From Mesorhizobium loti (lineage in GTDB: Bacteria; Pseudomonadota; Alphaproteobacteria; Rhizobiales; Rhizobiaceae), in assembly GCF_002858745.1 (NCBI RefSeq), contig NZ_PJRO01000002.1, positions 62,001 to 126,000 of the forward strand: 64,000 nt of DNA. The letters run 5' to 3'. The notes under the pieces are model-generated. The model was given only the letters and a program-made list of their open reading frames with translations, was not told where the DNA came from and did no database searches. Position 1 is the stretch's first letter, and every line of letters begins with the position of its first letter. The position numbers and the translations under genes are program-made. Of this stretch, positions 16,698 through 24,832 are shown piece after piece.

Positions 16698-17806
16698 GCG
16701 TGGTCGTCGATATCGGCCATCGGCAAGGTGGCTTTTCGCTCGATGCGGCTTTCGAAAGTTCGGGGCGGCTGACGGCGCTGTTCGGTCCGTCCGGCTCCGG
16801 CAAGACCTCGCTGATCAATGCCATTGCCGGATTGATCCGGCCCCAGCGAGGTCGCATAGCTGTCGATGGGCATGTTCTGGTCGACACCGGCAGAAGCGTT
16901 TTCGTGCCCAGGCACAAGCGGCGCATCGGTATGGTGTTTCAGGATGCGCGGCTGTTTCCGCATATGAGCGTGGCGGCCAATCTGCGCTATGGCCGCTGGT
17001 TCACGCCGGTATCCGAACGTTACGGAGATATCGGCGCCGTGGTTGAGTTGCTCGGCATCGGCCATCTGCTCGAGCGTCGGCCAGGCAAGCTCTCCGGGGG
17101 CGAAAAGCAGCGCGTGGCGATCGGCCGGGCGCTGCTGGCGAGCCCGAAACTGCTGCTGATGGACGAGCCACTGGCCTCGCTGGATGAAGCGCGCAAGGCC
17201 GAAATCCTGCCCTATATCGAGCGGCTGCGTGACGAGACGAAAATCCCGATCGTCTATGTCAGCCACTCGGTTGCCGAGGTTGCGCGGCTGGCAAGCAACG
17301 TGGTGGTTATGGCGCAAGGCAAGGTTGCTGCCGTCGGCCCGACCGCAGAGATCATGCAGCGGCTTGACCTGTTTTCGCATGAAGAGCGCATGGAAGGCGG
17401 TGCCGTGCTGGACACGCGCGTGCTGCATCATGACGAGCGTTTCGGCATGACTGTGCTGGGCTCGCCAGCCGGTGAGATTCGCGTTCCTTATTTGCAGGCA
17501 ATTGCTGGCCAGCCCGTCAGGGTCCGCATCCGTGCGCGTGACGTGATGATTGCAACCGAGAAGCCGCATGGCTTGAGCGCACTCAACGTGCTGGCTGGCC
17601 GCATCGCGGCGATCGAGCCGGGCGAGGGGGCCGCCGTGGAGGTCAAGATCGACTGCCACGGGGTGACGGTAATGGCGCGCATCACGCGGCAGTCGCAGCA
17701 TGCATTGTCGCTTACGTCCGGCCGCGAGGTGTTTGCGGTCATCAAGACCGTGAGTTTTGATCAGGCCAATATGGCAACAGCTCCGAAGGAGCAATTCGAC
17801 GCTTGA
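16694..17806 (+). CDS. modC: Molybdate ABC transporter ATP-binding protein
   Basis: ATPase of the molybdate importer, 370 residues. The ABC domain has Walker A FGPSGSGKTS near residue 31-40, Q-loop MVFQDARLFPHMSV, signature LSGGEKQRVAIGRALL and Walker B LLLMDEPLASLD. The C-terminal 130 residues form the regulatory domain ending in a TOBE module (ALNVLAGRIAAIEPGEGAAV onward), which senses molybdate in this family. The start overlaps the modB stop. The next gene is modE, 70 bp downstream. Confidence 0.96.
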   Translation: MSVVVDIGHRQGGFSLDAAFESSGRLTALFGPSGSGKTSLINAIAGLIRPQRGRIAVDGHVLVDTGRSVFVPRHKRRIGMVFQDARLFPHMSVAANLRYGRWFTPVSERYGDIGAVVELLGIGHLLERRPGKLSGGEKQRVAIGRALLASPKLLLMDEPLASLDEARKAEILPYIERLRDETKIPIVYVSHSVAEVARLASNVVVMAQGKVAAVGPTAEIMQRLDLFSHEERMEGGAVLDTRVLHHDERFGMTVLGSPAGEIRVPYLQAIAGQPVRVRIRARDVMIATEKPHGLSALNVLAGRIAAIEPGEGAAVEVKIDCHGVTVMARITRQSQHALSLTSGREVFAVIKTVSFDQANMATAPKEQFDA

Positions 17807-17826
17807 GCCTGCAAGCTCTTGTTATT

Positions 17827-17849
17827 CGCTATTCTCATATGGAATAACG
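17827..17849. promoter_or_regulatory. Candidate Mo-box upstream of modE
   Basis: Arms CGCTATTC (17827-17834) and GAATAACG (17842-17849) differ from perfect dyad symmetry at one base and flank a TCATATG spacer. The site lies 27 bp before the modE GTG and 20 bp after modC. It shares the CATATG centre and arm style with the site upstream of modA, suggesting autoregulation. Confidence 0.55.
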
Positions 17850-17876
17850 GTGGCAACAAAAACGCGGGAGAAAAAC

Positions 17877-18218
17877 GTGCCTTCGCTCAGCCTGCGGATC
17901 AATCTCGACCCGGACGGCCGCATCGGTCCCGGTAAGATAGAACTGCTGGAACAGATCGCGGCTTTCGGCTCGATCTCGGCGGCGGCGCGCGGCATGGAAA
18001 TGTCCTACAAGCATGCTTGGGATCTGGTCGAGGACATGAACCGCGTCTTCGGCAAGCCGCTGGTGGCGGCGCAGACCGGTGGCCGCAAGGGCGGCGGCGC
18101 CCAATTGACTGCGGTGGGGCTTGCCGTGGTCAGCCGCTACCGGGCCATCGAGCGGGCGGCCACTGCCGCGGCCCAGGCGCATATGGAGGCCTTGCAGGCT
18201 GAAATCGACGCCGCATGA
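17877..18218 (+). CDS. modE: ModE-type molybdate-responsive regulator, DNA-binding domain only
   Basis: A 113-residue winged-helix protein of the LysR-like ModE N-terminal type: GPGKIELLEQIAAFGSISAA, then RGMEMSYKHAWDLVEDMN, and the wing AQTGGRKGGGAQLT. E. coli ModE is over twice as long because of two C-terminal TOBE domains, which are absent here. The start is GTG 17877, with GCGGGAG seven bases upstream; a longer open frame from 17757 would overlap modC. It probably controls modABC and mop through the two Mo-boxes. How it senses molybdate without TOBE domains is open; the adjacent Mop is a candidate partner. Confidence 0.85.
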   Translation: MPSLSLRINLDPDGRIGPGKIELLEQIAAFGSISAAARGMEMSYKHAWDLVEDMNRVFGKPLVAAQTGGRKGGGAQLTAVGLAVVSRYRAIERAATAAAQAHMEALQAEIDAA

Positions 18219-18239
18219 GTGACGGCTGCGAAGCGTAGG

Positions 18240-19001
18240 CTACTCCGGCTTGCGCAGCAGATAGGTGTCCATGATCCAGCCCTTGCGCTGGCGGGCAGCC
18301 TCGCGGACCTTGACGATCTCGTCTTCGACATCGGCCAGCCGGCCATGGATCAGGATTTCGTCGGCCGTGCCGAGATAGGCGCCCCAGTGGATGATGACAT
18401 CTTTATCGGTGACAGTCTGGAACGAGCATTTGCCGTCCAGCATCACTACGGCAGTGCCGGCGTTGCCTGGCAAGCCTTCTTCCGTCAATCGGCGTCCTGT
18501 GGTGACCAGAAACGGATCGCCGATGCGGTTCAGCGCCATCTTGTGGCCGGCAGCCAGTGCCTGGATGGCGGTGATGCCGGGGATGACCTCCAGTTCGAAG
18601 GCGACGTTGCCGCGCCGGTTGACGCGTTCCAGGATGCGTAGCGCAGAATCGTAGAGCGAGGGATCGCCCCAGATCAGGAAGGCTCCACAGCCACCCTCGA
18701 CGATCTCGTCGCGCAGCAGGCGCTCGTAGATGCTGGCAATCTCTTCATGCCAGTCGTCTACGGTCGAGCGATAGGACGTCGACGGCTCGGCGCGCACCGG
18801 CACATCGAACTCGACCCTGCGCGATTTCGGATTGGTGACGAAACGGTCGCAGATGTCGCGGCGCAGGTCGGCAAGTTCGTTCTTTTTCGCGCCCTTGTCG
18901 GGGATGAACAGCACGTCGGCGCGGTTCAGACCATTGATGGCCTGGACCGTCATGTGTTCGGGGTTGCCGGCGCCGATGCCGATCACGAGAACCTTGCGCA
19001 T
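18240..19001 (-). CDS. cobF: Precorrin-6A synthase (deacetylating)
   Basis: A 253-residue SAM-dependent methyltransferase of the aerobic cobalamin pathway. CobF methylates C1 of precorrin-5 and releases acetate. The N-terminus KVLVIGIGAGNPEHMTVQA is the tetrapyrrole methylase glycine-rich loop. LIWGDPSLYDSALRILERV and LEVIPGITAIQALAA are the second conserved set. ATG 19001 is chosen; the open frame extends upstream but without family similarity. It stands apart from other cob genes here, convergent with modE (21 bp gap) and divergent from the DUF4424 gene. Confidence 0.93.
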   Translation of the reverse strand: MRKVLVIGIGAGNPEHMTVQAINGLNRADVLFIPDKGAKKNELADLRRDICDRFVTNPKSRRVEFDVPVRAEPSTSYRSTVDDWHEEIASIYERLLRDEIVEGGCGAFLIWGDPSLYDSALRILERVNRRGNVAFELEVIPGITAIQALAAGHKMALNRIGDPFLVTTGRRLTEEGLPGNAGTAVVMLDGKCSFQTVTDKDVIIHWGAYLGTADEILIHGRLADVEDEIVKVREAARQRKGWIMDTYLLRKPE

Positions 19002-19124
19002 GGGCGCTGTCCTGCCCGATCCCCGTGGGCCTGTCCAGAGTGGCATCCGCAACGATCGAAAAGCTTTGATGCTGCCTTCGAAGCAAGTAGGCTCTAGGCG
19101 TTTCTTTTGGAAGGAATCGCTTCG

Positions 19125-20135
19125 ATGGTCCGCATCGCGCTGACGTTCGGCCTGGCGCTTGCCGTGGCTCCCGCCTTTGCCAACGATTCCACTGCGGAAC
19201 TTGGCGCCGGCGGGCTCATCCTGTCGCGCAACGATGTCGTCTCGATGGACAGCGAGGATCTCTTCATTTCGCCCGATAAAGTCACGGTCGACTACGTTTT
19301 CCGCAACACTTCCGACAAGGATGTGAATACGATTGTCGCCTTTCCGTTGCCGGAGATCGAAGCCAATCCCTATGAGATGCCCTCCATTCCGGAGGAGGGC
19401 AGCGACAACTTCCTCGGTTTCGAGGTGACAGTGGGCGGCGTTGCTGTCAAACCGAACCTGGAGCAAAAGGTGTTTGCCGTTGGCGTCGACATCAGTGCTG
19501 AGCTGAAAGCGCAGAACGTCCCGTTCTACCCCTATGGCAAGGTGGCCCTGGCGGCGCTTGCGAAGCTGCCGCAACCGGTGGCGGACGACTGGCTGGCGCG
19601 GGGTATCATCATTTTGGATCAGTATGACGACGGCACGGGCTGGAAAAGCGTGCGCTCACCCTATTGGCAGCTGCGTTCGACTTTCTGGTGGCGTGCGGCT
19701 TTTCCTGCGGGCAAGCCGGTGCATGTCTCGCATCACTACAAGCCGAGTGTCGGCGCGACAGCGGGCTTGTCCTTCTTCAATGATGGCAAGTTCGAGGGCG
19801 AGTATGACAATTACAAGCGCCGTTACTGCATGGACGAAGCCTTCGAGGCGGCGGTGCGCAAGGCACAGAAGGACAATACCGACAGCAGTCCGCAACTCTA
19901 TGAGAGTCGGATCGCCTACGTACTGACCACCGGCGGCAACTGGGCGACAGGCAGCATTGGCAAGTTCAAATTGACGGTGGACAAGATCGACGCTCGCAGC
20001 CTCGTCTCCTTTTGCGGCACTGGCGTGAGGAAGACCGGGCCGACGACCTTCGAAATGACGGCGGAGGATTTCGTGCCGGAGCGCGACATCGACATCCTGC
20101 TGCTCGACAGGCCTGAAAGCGGAAGTGGCAACTGA
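19125..20135 (+). CDS. Secreted DUF4424 family protein
   Basis: A 336-residue exported protein with a signal peptide (MVRIALTFGLALAVAPAFAND, cleavage after AFA near residue 19-20). It resembles DUF4424: it opens with STAELGAGGLILSRNDVVSM, then an immunoglobulin-like stretch with VDYVFRNTSDKDV, and has aromatic-rich central segments (PYWQLRSTFWWRAAFPAG). GGAAGG lies ten bases before ATG 19125. Its stop overlaps the folA start (TGATG), so the two are likely co-transcribed. Function unknown; a periplasmic binding or adhesion role is possible. Confidence 0.7.
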   Translation: MVRIALTFGLALAVAPAFANDSTAELGAGGLILSRNDVVSMDSEDLFISPDKVTVDYVFRNTSDKDVNTIVAFPLPEIEANPYEMPSIPEEGSDNFLGFEVTVGGVAVKPNLEQKVFAVGVDISAELKAQNVPFYPYGKVALAALAKLPQPVADDWLARGIIILDQYDDGTGWKSVRSPYWQLRSTFWWRAAFPAGKPVHVSHHYKPSVGATAGLSFFNDGKFEGEYDNYKRRYCMDEAFEAAVRKAQKDNTDSSPQLYESRIAYVLTTGGNWATGSIGKFKLTVDKIDARSLVSFCGTGVRKTGPTTFEMTAEDFVPERDIDILLLDRPESGSGN

Positions 20136-20653
20136 TGCTCGTCTCCATCCACGTCGCTATCGCCGAAAACGGGATAATCGGCCGTGAGGGCGGCTTGCCC
20201 TGGCGACTTTCCACCGATCTCAAACGTTTTAAGGCCGATACGCTGGGCAAGCCGGTCGTCATGGGCCGCAAGACCTGGGAAAGTTTCCCCAAGCGTCCGC
20301 TGCCGGACCGCCTGAACATCGTTGTCACCCGCGATGCGGCTTATCGCGCTGAGGGTGGGGAGGTGGCGACCTCTTTGGAAGATGGCCTCACGCTTGCTCG
20401 CATTCGCGGCCGCTGCATGGCAGGTGCAGATGAAATATGCGTCATCGGCGGCGGCCAGATCTATGCGCAGGCGTTGCGATTGGCCGATCGGCTGCACGTC
20501 ACGCATGTGCTGGCTTCTGTCGACGGCGATACGGCCTTCCCGCCGATCGATCCCGAAACGTGGCGAGTCGTCTGCTCCGAGGATATTCCGGCCGGCGAGA
20601 AGGACAGTCATCCGACGCGGCATGTCGTCTATGAACGGCGCGTTCGCGGTTAG
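20135..20653 (+). CDS. folA: Dihydrofolate reductase
   Basis: Reduces dihydrofolate to tetrahydrofolate with NADPH. The 172 residues include IHVAIAENGIIGREGGLPWRL (Met20-loop region with the conserved Pro-Trp), the acidic residue in STDLKRFK, VVMGRKTWESFPKRPLPDR for NADPH, and ICVIGGGQIYAQAL near residue 104. The ATG overlaps the DUF4424 stop. The stop TAG is the first triplet of a palindromic repeat (20651-20745). It works with ThyA in thymidylate synthesis. Confidence 0.96.
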   Translation: MLVSIHVAIAENGIIGREGGLPWRLSTDLKRFKADTLGKPVVMGRKTWESFPKRPLPDRLNIVVTRDAAYRAEGGEVATSLEDGLTLARIRGRCMAGADEICVIGGGQIYAQALRLADRLHVTHVLASVDGDTAFPPIDPETWRVVCSEDIPAGEKDSHPTRHVVYERRVRG

Positions 20654-20745
20654 AGCGCCGCGCGTCCTTGGGACGCGCAAAGGACGCTCTAAGACTTTGA
20701 ATTGACGCGTCGGCTTTCCAGAAATCGATTCCGATTTCGGGCCGA
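20651..20745 (+). repeat. Palindromic intergenic repeat, family A, copy 1
   Basis: About 95 bp of nested hairpins. An outer pair TAGAGCG (20651-20657) and CGCTCTA encloses GCGCGTCC-TTG-GGACGCGC. A second hairpin GAAATCG-ATTC-CGATTTC lies near the right end. A diverged copy in inverse orientation is at 52174-52269, with the same order of elements. The left end overlaps the folA stop codon. Such elements are common between genes in Mesorhizobium-like genomes. Confidence 0.75.
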
Positions 20746-20814
20746 TGTGATTAACCACGACAAAGCGTCGCGGCTAAACTGCAGCTAAGAACCGCTCATT
20801 GAAAGGCGGACGCG

Positions 20815-20842
20815 TTGAAAGCACGCGGAGGCATCCCTATAG
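20815..20842 (+). promoter_or_regulatory. Candidate promoter of the hflKC operon
   Basis: TTGAAA (20815-20820) and CTATAG (20837-20842) are 16 bp apart, about 65 bp before hflK. This fits the rhizobial housekeeping pattern TTGAC-N17-CTATAT only roughly. A heat-shock (RpoH) reading is also possible because the -35 is TTGAA. Confidence 0.35.
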
Positions 20843-20906
20843 AAGGACGATAAGGATTTTGCGCCGGCTCCCCGGCGTGTGAGGGAATCCCAGCGAAAGG
20901 ACATTC

Positions 20907-22001
20907 ATGCCCTGGAACGACAAGAGTGGCGGTGGAGGCGGCCCCTGGGGAGGCGGCGGTAACAACCAGGGCCCGTGGGGGCAAGGTCCGCGCGGGCCGA
21001 GCGGCCCGCAGGGCACGCCCCCTGATCTCGAAGACATCATCCGCCGCGGCCAGGACCGGCTGCGTAACGCGCTTCCCGGCGGTGGCGGCAGTCCGGCGGT
21101 CTATCTTTTGATCGCACTGGTGCTGATCGCCGGTTGGCTTTTCAAAGCCATCTATACGGTTCAGCCGGACGAGGTGGCGGTGGAACTGCGCTTTGGCAAG
21201 CCGAAGGAACAGCTTTCCGAGCCCGGCCTGCATTTCCACTGGTGGCCGATCGAAACGGTCGAGACCGCCAAGATTTCCGAGCAATTGGTCAATATCGGCG
21301 GTGGCGCCCGCAGCGGCAACACGTCAGGGCTGATGCTTTCGGGCGACCAGAACATCGTCAATGTGCAGTTCTCGGTGGCCTATCAGGTGGCCGATCCGCG
21401 TGCGTTCCTGTTTGACGTCGCCGATCCCGACGAGATGCTGAGGCAGGTGGCCGAAAGCGCGATGCGTGAGGCCGTTGGCCAGCGTCCGGTGCAGGATATC
21501 TTCCGTGACGATCGTCAGGGCATCGCAATTGCCGTGCGCGAAAATATCCAGGCGACGCTCGACAGCTACAAGGCGGGTCTTACGGTCAATGCCGTGTCCA
21601 TCGAAGATGCCGCACCGCCGCGTGAAGTGGCAGAAGCCTTCGATGAAGTGCAGCGCGCCGAGCAGGACGAGGACCGTTTCGTCGAAGAGGCGAACCGGTA
21701 TTCCAATCAGAAGCTCGGCCAGGCACGCGGTCAGGCGGCCCAGGTCCGCGAAGAGGCGGCTGCGTATAAGAACCGGGTCGTCCAGGAAGCTGAAGGTGAG
21801 GCGCAGCGCTTCATCTCGATCTATGACGAATATGCCAAGGCGCCTGACGTGACGCGCCGGCGCATGTATCTGGAAACGATGGAGAAAGTGCTGAGAGATT
21901 CCAGCAAAGTGATCGTCGAGCCGAACGGCAATGGCCAGGGCGTCGTGCCTTATCTGCCTTTGCCGGCACTGCAGCCGAAGACCTCGGGAGGTAACCAGTA
22001 A
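20907..22001 (+). CDS. hflK: FtsH protease regulator subunit HflK
   Basis: A 364-residue inner-membrane prohibitin/SPFH protein that forms the HflKC cage around FtsH. The N-terminal 50 residues are Gly/Trp/Pro-rich (NDKSGGGGGPWGGGG), as usual in HflK. One transmembrane helix follows (AVYLLIALVLIAGWLFKAIY, about 64-83). The SPFH domain follows, starting VQPDEVAVELRFGK, and then a charged coiled-coil (QRAEQDEDRFVEEANRYSNQ). The stop overlaps the hflC start (TAATG). Confidence 0.95.
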   Translation: MPWNDKSGGGGGPWGGGGNNQGPWGQGPRGPSGPQGTPPDLEDIIRRGQDRLRNALPGGGGSPAVYLLIALVLIAGWLFKAIYTVQPDEVAVELRFGKPKEQLSEPGLHFHWWPIETVETAKISEQLVNIGGGARSGNTSGLMLSGDQNIVNVQFSVAYQVADPRAFLFDVADPDEMLRQVAESAMREAVGQRPVQDIFRDDRQGIAIAVRENIQATLDSYKAGLTVNAVSIEDAAPPREVAEAFDEVQRAEQDEDRFVEEANRYSNQKLGQARGQAAQVREEAAAYKNRVVQEAEGEAQRFISIYDEYAKAPDVTRRRMYLETMEKVLRDSSKVIVEPNGNGQGVVPYLPLPALQPKTSGGNQ

Positions 22002-22912
22002 TGGCAAATCGTCTTCCCGCGATCATCGTCGCCATCGCCGTCTTTTTGTTCCTGCTCTATTCGTCGGTTTTCGTGGTCAATGCGCGTCAGCAGGCGATCG
22101 TGCTGCGTTTCGGCGAGATCATCGACGTCAAGAGCGAGCCCGGCATCTATTTCAAGGCGCCGTTCCCGTTCTTCGACGCCGATACCGTGCAACTCGTCGA
22201 AAAGCGCGTGCTGCGCTTCGACCTCGACAACATCCGTGTCCAGGTTTCGGGCGGCAAGTTTTTCGAGGTCGATGCCTTCATCGCCTACCGCATCTCGAAT
22301 CCACGCGTCTTCCGTTCGGCAGTTTCCGGCCAGATCGAACTGGCCGAGCAGCGGCTGAAGACGCGTCTCGACGCGGCGCTGCGCCGGGTCTACGGCCAGC
22401 GTGCCTTCGAAGCGGCTCTTTCGGAAGAGCGCGGCATCATGATGCGCGAAGTGCGTGATCAGCTACGCCCGGACGCAACCTCGCTTGGTCTCGAGATTGA
22501 CGACGTGCGTATCCGCCGCACCGACTTGACGGCGGAGGTCTCGCAGCAGACCTATGACCGCATGAAGGCCGAACGTCTCGCGGAAGCCGAGCGTCTGCGA
22601 GCACGTGGTAATGAAGCCGCGCAGCGCATCAAGGCGCGTGCCGATCGCGAAGTCGTTGAGATCGTCGCCGAAGCCAACAAGGAATCGGAGATCCTGCGTG
22701 GTCAGGGCGATGGTCAGCGCAGCGCCATCTTCGCCAACGCCTACAATCGTGATCCGGCCTTCTTCGATTTCTATCGGTCGATGAATGCCTACGGCACCGC
22801 ATTGGACAACACCGGCACGACGATGGTGTTGTCGCCGAATTCGGATTTCTTTCGATATTTCCGCGATCCGGCAGGCACGCCGCCGGCAGCAACGCCTAAG
22901 CCTGCGCAATAG
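22001..22912 (+). CDS. hflC: FtsH protease regulator subunit HflC
   Basis: A 303-residue partner of HflK. It has one N-terminal transmembrane helix (AIIVAIAVFLFLLYSSVFVV), then the SPFH segment NARQQAIVLRFGEIIDVKSE, and a helical region DRMKAERLAEAERLRARGNE followed by AQRIKARADREVV, the conserved late helical part of the SPFH/HflC fold. HflK and HflC restrict FtsH access to membrane substrates. It overlaps hflK by one base and is followed after three bases by a small DUF2065 gene. Confidence 0.95.
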   Translation: MANRLPAIIVAIAVFLFLLYSSVFVVNARQQAIVLRFGEIIDVKSEPGIYFKAPFPFFDADTVQLVEKRVLRFDLDNIRVQVSGGKFFEVDAFIAYRISNPRVFRSAVSGQIELAEQRLKTRLDAALRRVYGQRAFEAALSEERGIMMREVRDQLRPDATSLGLEIDDVRIRRTDLTAEVSQQTYDRMKAERLAEAERLRARGNEAAQRIKARADREVVEIVAEANKESEILRGQGDGQRSAIFANAYNRDPAFFDFYRSMNAYGTALDNTGTTMVLSPNSDFFRYFRDPAGTPPAATPKPAQ

Positions 22913-22915
22913 GCC

Positions 22916-23101
22916 GTGCAGGATTTTCTTGCCGCCATGGGCCTGGTCCTCGTCGTCGAGGGTCTCGTCTATGGCGGTTTTCCACGTCTGGCCAAGCGGC
23001 TTGCCACCGATGTCCTTGCCATGCCGGAAGGCGTGTTGAGGATTGGCGGGTTGGCCGCGATTGCCATTGGCGTCGGCATCGTCTGGCTGGTGCGCGGTTG
23101 A
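22916..23101 (+). CDS. DUF2065 small membrane protein (YjeT-like)
   Basis: A 61-residue protein with two hydrophobic helices, DFLAAMGLVLVVEGLVYGGF and GGLAAIAIGVGIVWLVRG, separated by a short basic loop. This is the DUF2065/YjeT pattern, and such genes commonly follow hflC in proteobacteria. The start is GTG 22916, three bases after the hflC stop. Its function is unknown; position suggests it belongs with the HflKC-FtsH complex. Confidence 0.8.
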   Translation: MQDFLAAMGLVLVVEGLVYGGFPRLAKRLATDVLAMPEGVLRIGGLAAIAIGVGIVWLVRG

Positions 23102-23228
23102 AGGAAGCAGCGTGCCTCCCTGGGGATTTGTCGTCGCCGGGTGGTCAGGGCCGCAAACGTGCCTTATTTCTTTCCACACTGACGACATGTCGTCGAACGT
23201 GTTCTTGCTGGCTTGCCGGGAGGCCCTG

Positions 23229-24767
23229 ATGAAGTCCGAAACCATCCTGCGTGCGGCAAGCAAGACGCTTGCTGCCGTCACTGCGGCGCTGATGCTTGGC
23301 ACCGCCGCCGTTCCATCCGCCATTGCACAGACGCAGGCTCCCGCCGCAACGCAGGCGGCGCCAGCCGCCAACGGTCCGGCCTCGGTGGCCGATCTTGCCG
23401 AGGGGCTACTCGGAGCAGTCGTCAATATCTCAACATCACAGACGGTGAAAGGCAGTGAAGGCCCCGGCGCTGTGCCGATGCCGCAACTGCCGGAAGGCTC
23501 GCCCTTCCAGGACTTCTTCGATGATTTCTTCAAGGACCGAGGCGGTCAGAAGGGCGGCGGTTCGCAGAAAGTGCAGTCGCTCGGCTCCGGCTTCGTGGTC
23601 GATGCCGTCGAGGGCATTGTGGTCACGAACAATCACGTCATTGCCGACGCTGACGATATCGAGGTGAATTTTTCCGATGGAGTGACGCTGAAGGCGAAGC
23701 TGGTCGGTACCGATACCAAGACTGACATCGCCGTGCTGAAGGTGGATCCGAAGGGTCACAAGCTGACGGCGGTGAAGTTCGGTGATTCCAACAAGATGCG
23801 CATCGGCGACTGGGTGATGGCGATCGGCAATCCGTTCGGCCTGGGTGGCACTGTTACAGTCGGTATCGTCTCGGCGCGCAACCGCGACATCAATTCCGGC
23901 CCTTACGACGACTTCATTCAAACCGACGCCGCCATAAATCGTGGCAATTCCGGCGGTCCGCTGTTCAACATGAACGGCGAGGTCATCGGCATCAACACGG
24001 CCATCATATCGCCTTCGGGCGGTTCGATCGGCATCGGCTTCTCGATCCCGGCCCAGCTTGCCGCCGGCGTTGTCGACCAATTGCGTCAGTTCGGCGAGAC
24101 AAGGCGCGGCTGGCTGGGCGTGCGCATCCAGCCCGTCACCAAGGACATTGCCGAGAGCCTTGGCATGGCGGAACCGAAGGGCGCGCTGGTGGCCGGCATC
24201 ATCAAGGGTGGTCCAGTCGACAATGGTTCGATCCAGGCCGGTGACGTCATCACCAAGTTCGATGGCAAGGATATAGAGGAAACGCGTGACCTGCCGCGCG
24301 TCGTCGCCGAAAGCCCGGTCGGCAAGGCCGTCGATGTGATCGTCATCCGCAAGGGCAAGGAGCAGACGGTCAAGGTTACACTCGGCCGTCTCGAGGACGG
24401 CGAAAAACTGGCCGATGCCGAGGGCAAGGGCGACCCCGACAAGGATAGCAAAGCTGCGCCGGTTGCCGCAGCCACTGTGCTCGGTATGTCGATCGGTGAA
24501 TTGAACGACGATACGCGCGGCAAGTTCGGCATTGCTGCGGATATCTCCGGGGTGGTCGTCACGGAGGTGGCCAAGGATTCGGCAGCCGCCGAGCGGGGCA
24601 TTCAGCCGGGCGAGGTGATCACCGAGATCGGACAGGAATCGGTGGCGACGCCCAAGGACGTCGTCGATCGCATTGCCTCCCTGAAGCAGCAGGGCCGCAA
24701 GAATGCGCTGCTGATGCTCGCTTCCAAGACCGGTGAGCTGCGTTTCGTGACGGTGCGGATGGATTGA
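23229..24767 (+). CDS. degP: Do-family periplasmic serine endoprotease (DegP/HtrA)
   Basis: A 512-residue periplasmic protease-chaperone. A signal peptide spans residues 1-33 (ALMLGTAAVPSAIAQ). The trypsin-like domain has His136 (TNNHVIADAD), Asp166 (KTDIAVLK) and Ser241 (NRGNSGGPLFN). Two PDZ domains follow, beginning RRGWLGVRIQPVTKDIAESL (about 290) and near residue 425 (DISGVVVTEVAKDSAAAERG). The start ATG 23229 has GGGAGG five bases upstream; a longer open frame begins at 23043 but lacks a signal peptide. It degrades misfolded envelope proteins, complementing the HflKC genes upstream. A strong terminator follows. Confidence 0.95.
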   Translation: MKSETILRAASKTLAAVTAALMLGTAAVPSAIAQTQAPAATQAAPAANGPASVADLAEGLLGAVVNISTSQTVKGSEGPGAVPMPQLPEGSPFQDFFDDFFKDRGGQKGGGSQKVQSLGSGFVVDAVEGIVVTNNHVIADADDIEVNFSDGVTLKAKLVGTDTKTDIAVLKVDPKGHKLTAVKFGDSNKMRIGDWVMAIGNPFGLGGTVTVGIVSARNRDINSGPYDDFIQTDAAINRGNSGGPLFNMNGEVIGINTAIISPSGGSIGIGFSIPAQLAAGVVDQLRQFGETRRGWLGVRIQPVTKDIAESLGMAEPKGALVAGIIKGGPVDNGSIQAGDVITKFDGKDIEETRDLPRVVAESPVGKAVDVIVIRKGKEQTVKVTLGRLEDGEKLADAEGKGDPDKDSKAAPVAAATVLGMSIGELNDDTRGKFGIAADISGVVVTEVAKDSAAAERGIQPGEVITEIGQESVATPKDVVDRIASLKQQGRKNALLMLASKTGELRFVTVRMD

Positions 24768-24801
24768 TTTCGAAAACCTCTGAAGTCATTGAATCTGAAT
24801 C

Positions 24802-24832
24802 AAAAAGGGCGGCTAATTTGCCGCCCTTTTTT
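24802..24832. terminator. Bidirectional Rho-independent terminator between degP and the GNAT gene
   Basis: AAAAAGGGCGGC (24802-24813), loop TAATTT, then GCCGCCCTTTTT (24820-24831), followed by another T. The stem is 12 bp and has a T-run on each strand, so it can end both convergent transcripts. The stop codon of the minus-strand GNAT gene lies at the stem-loop junction (24813-24815). Confidence 0.9.

Noticed and set aside
18240..19574. Longer cobF reading frame extending into the DUF4424 gene
   Set aside because: CobF similarity begins exactly at ATG 19001 (KVLVIGIGAGNPEHM). The upstream part is antisense to DUF4424 and lacks similarity.
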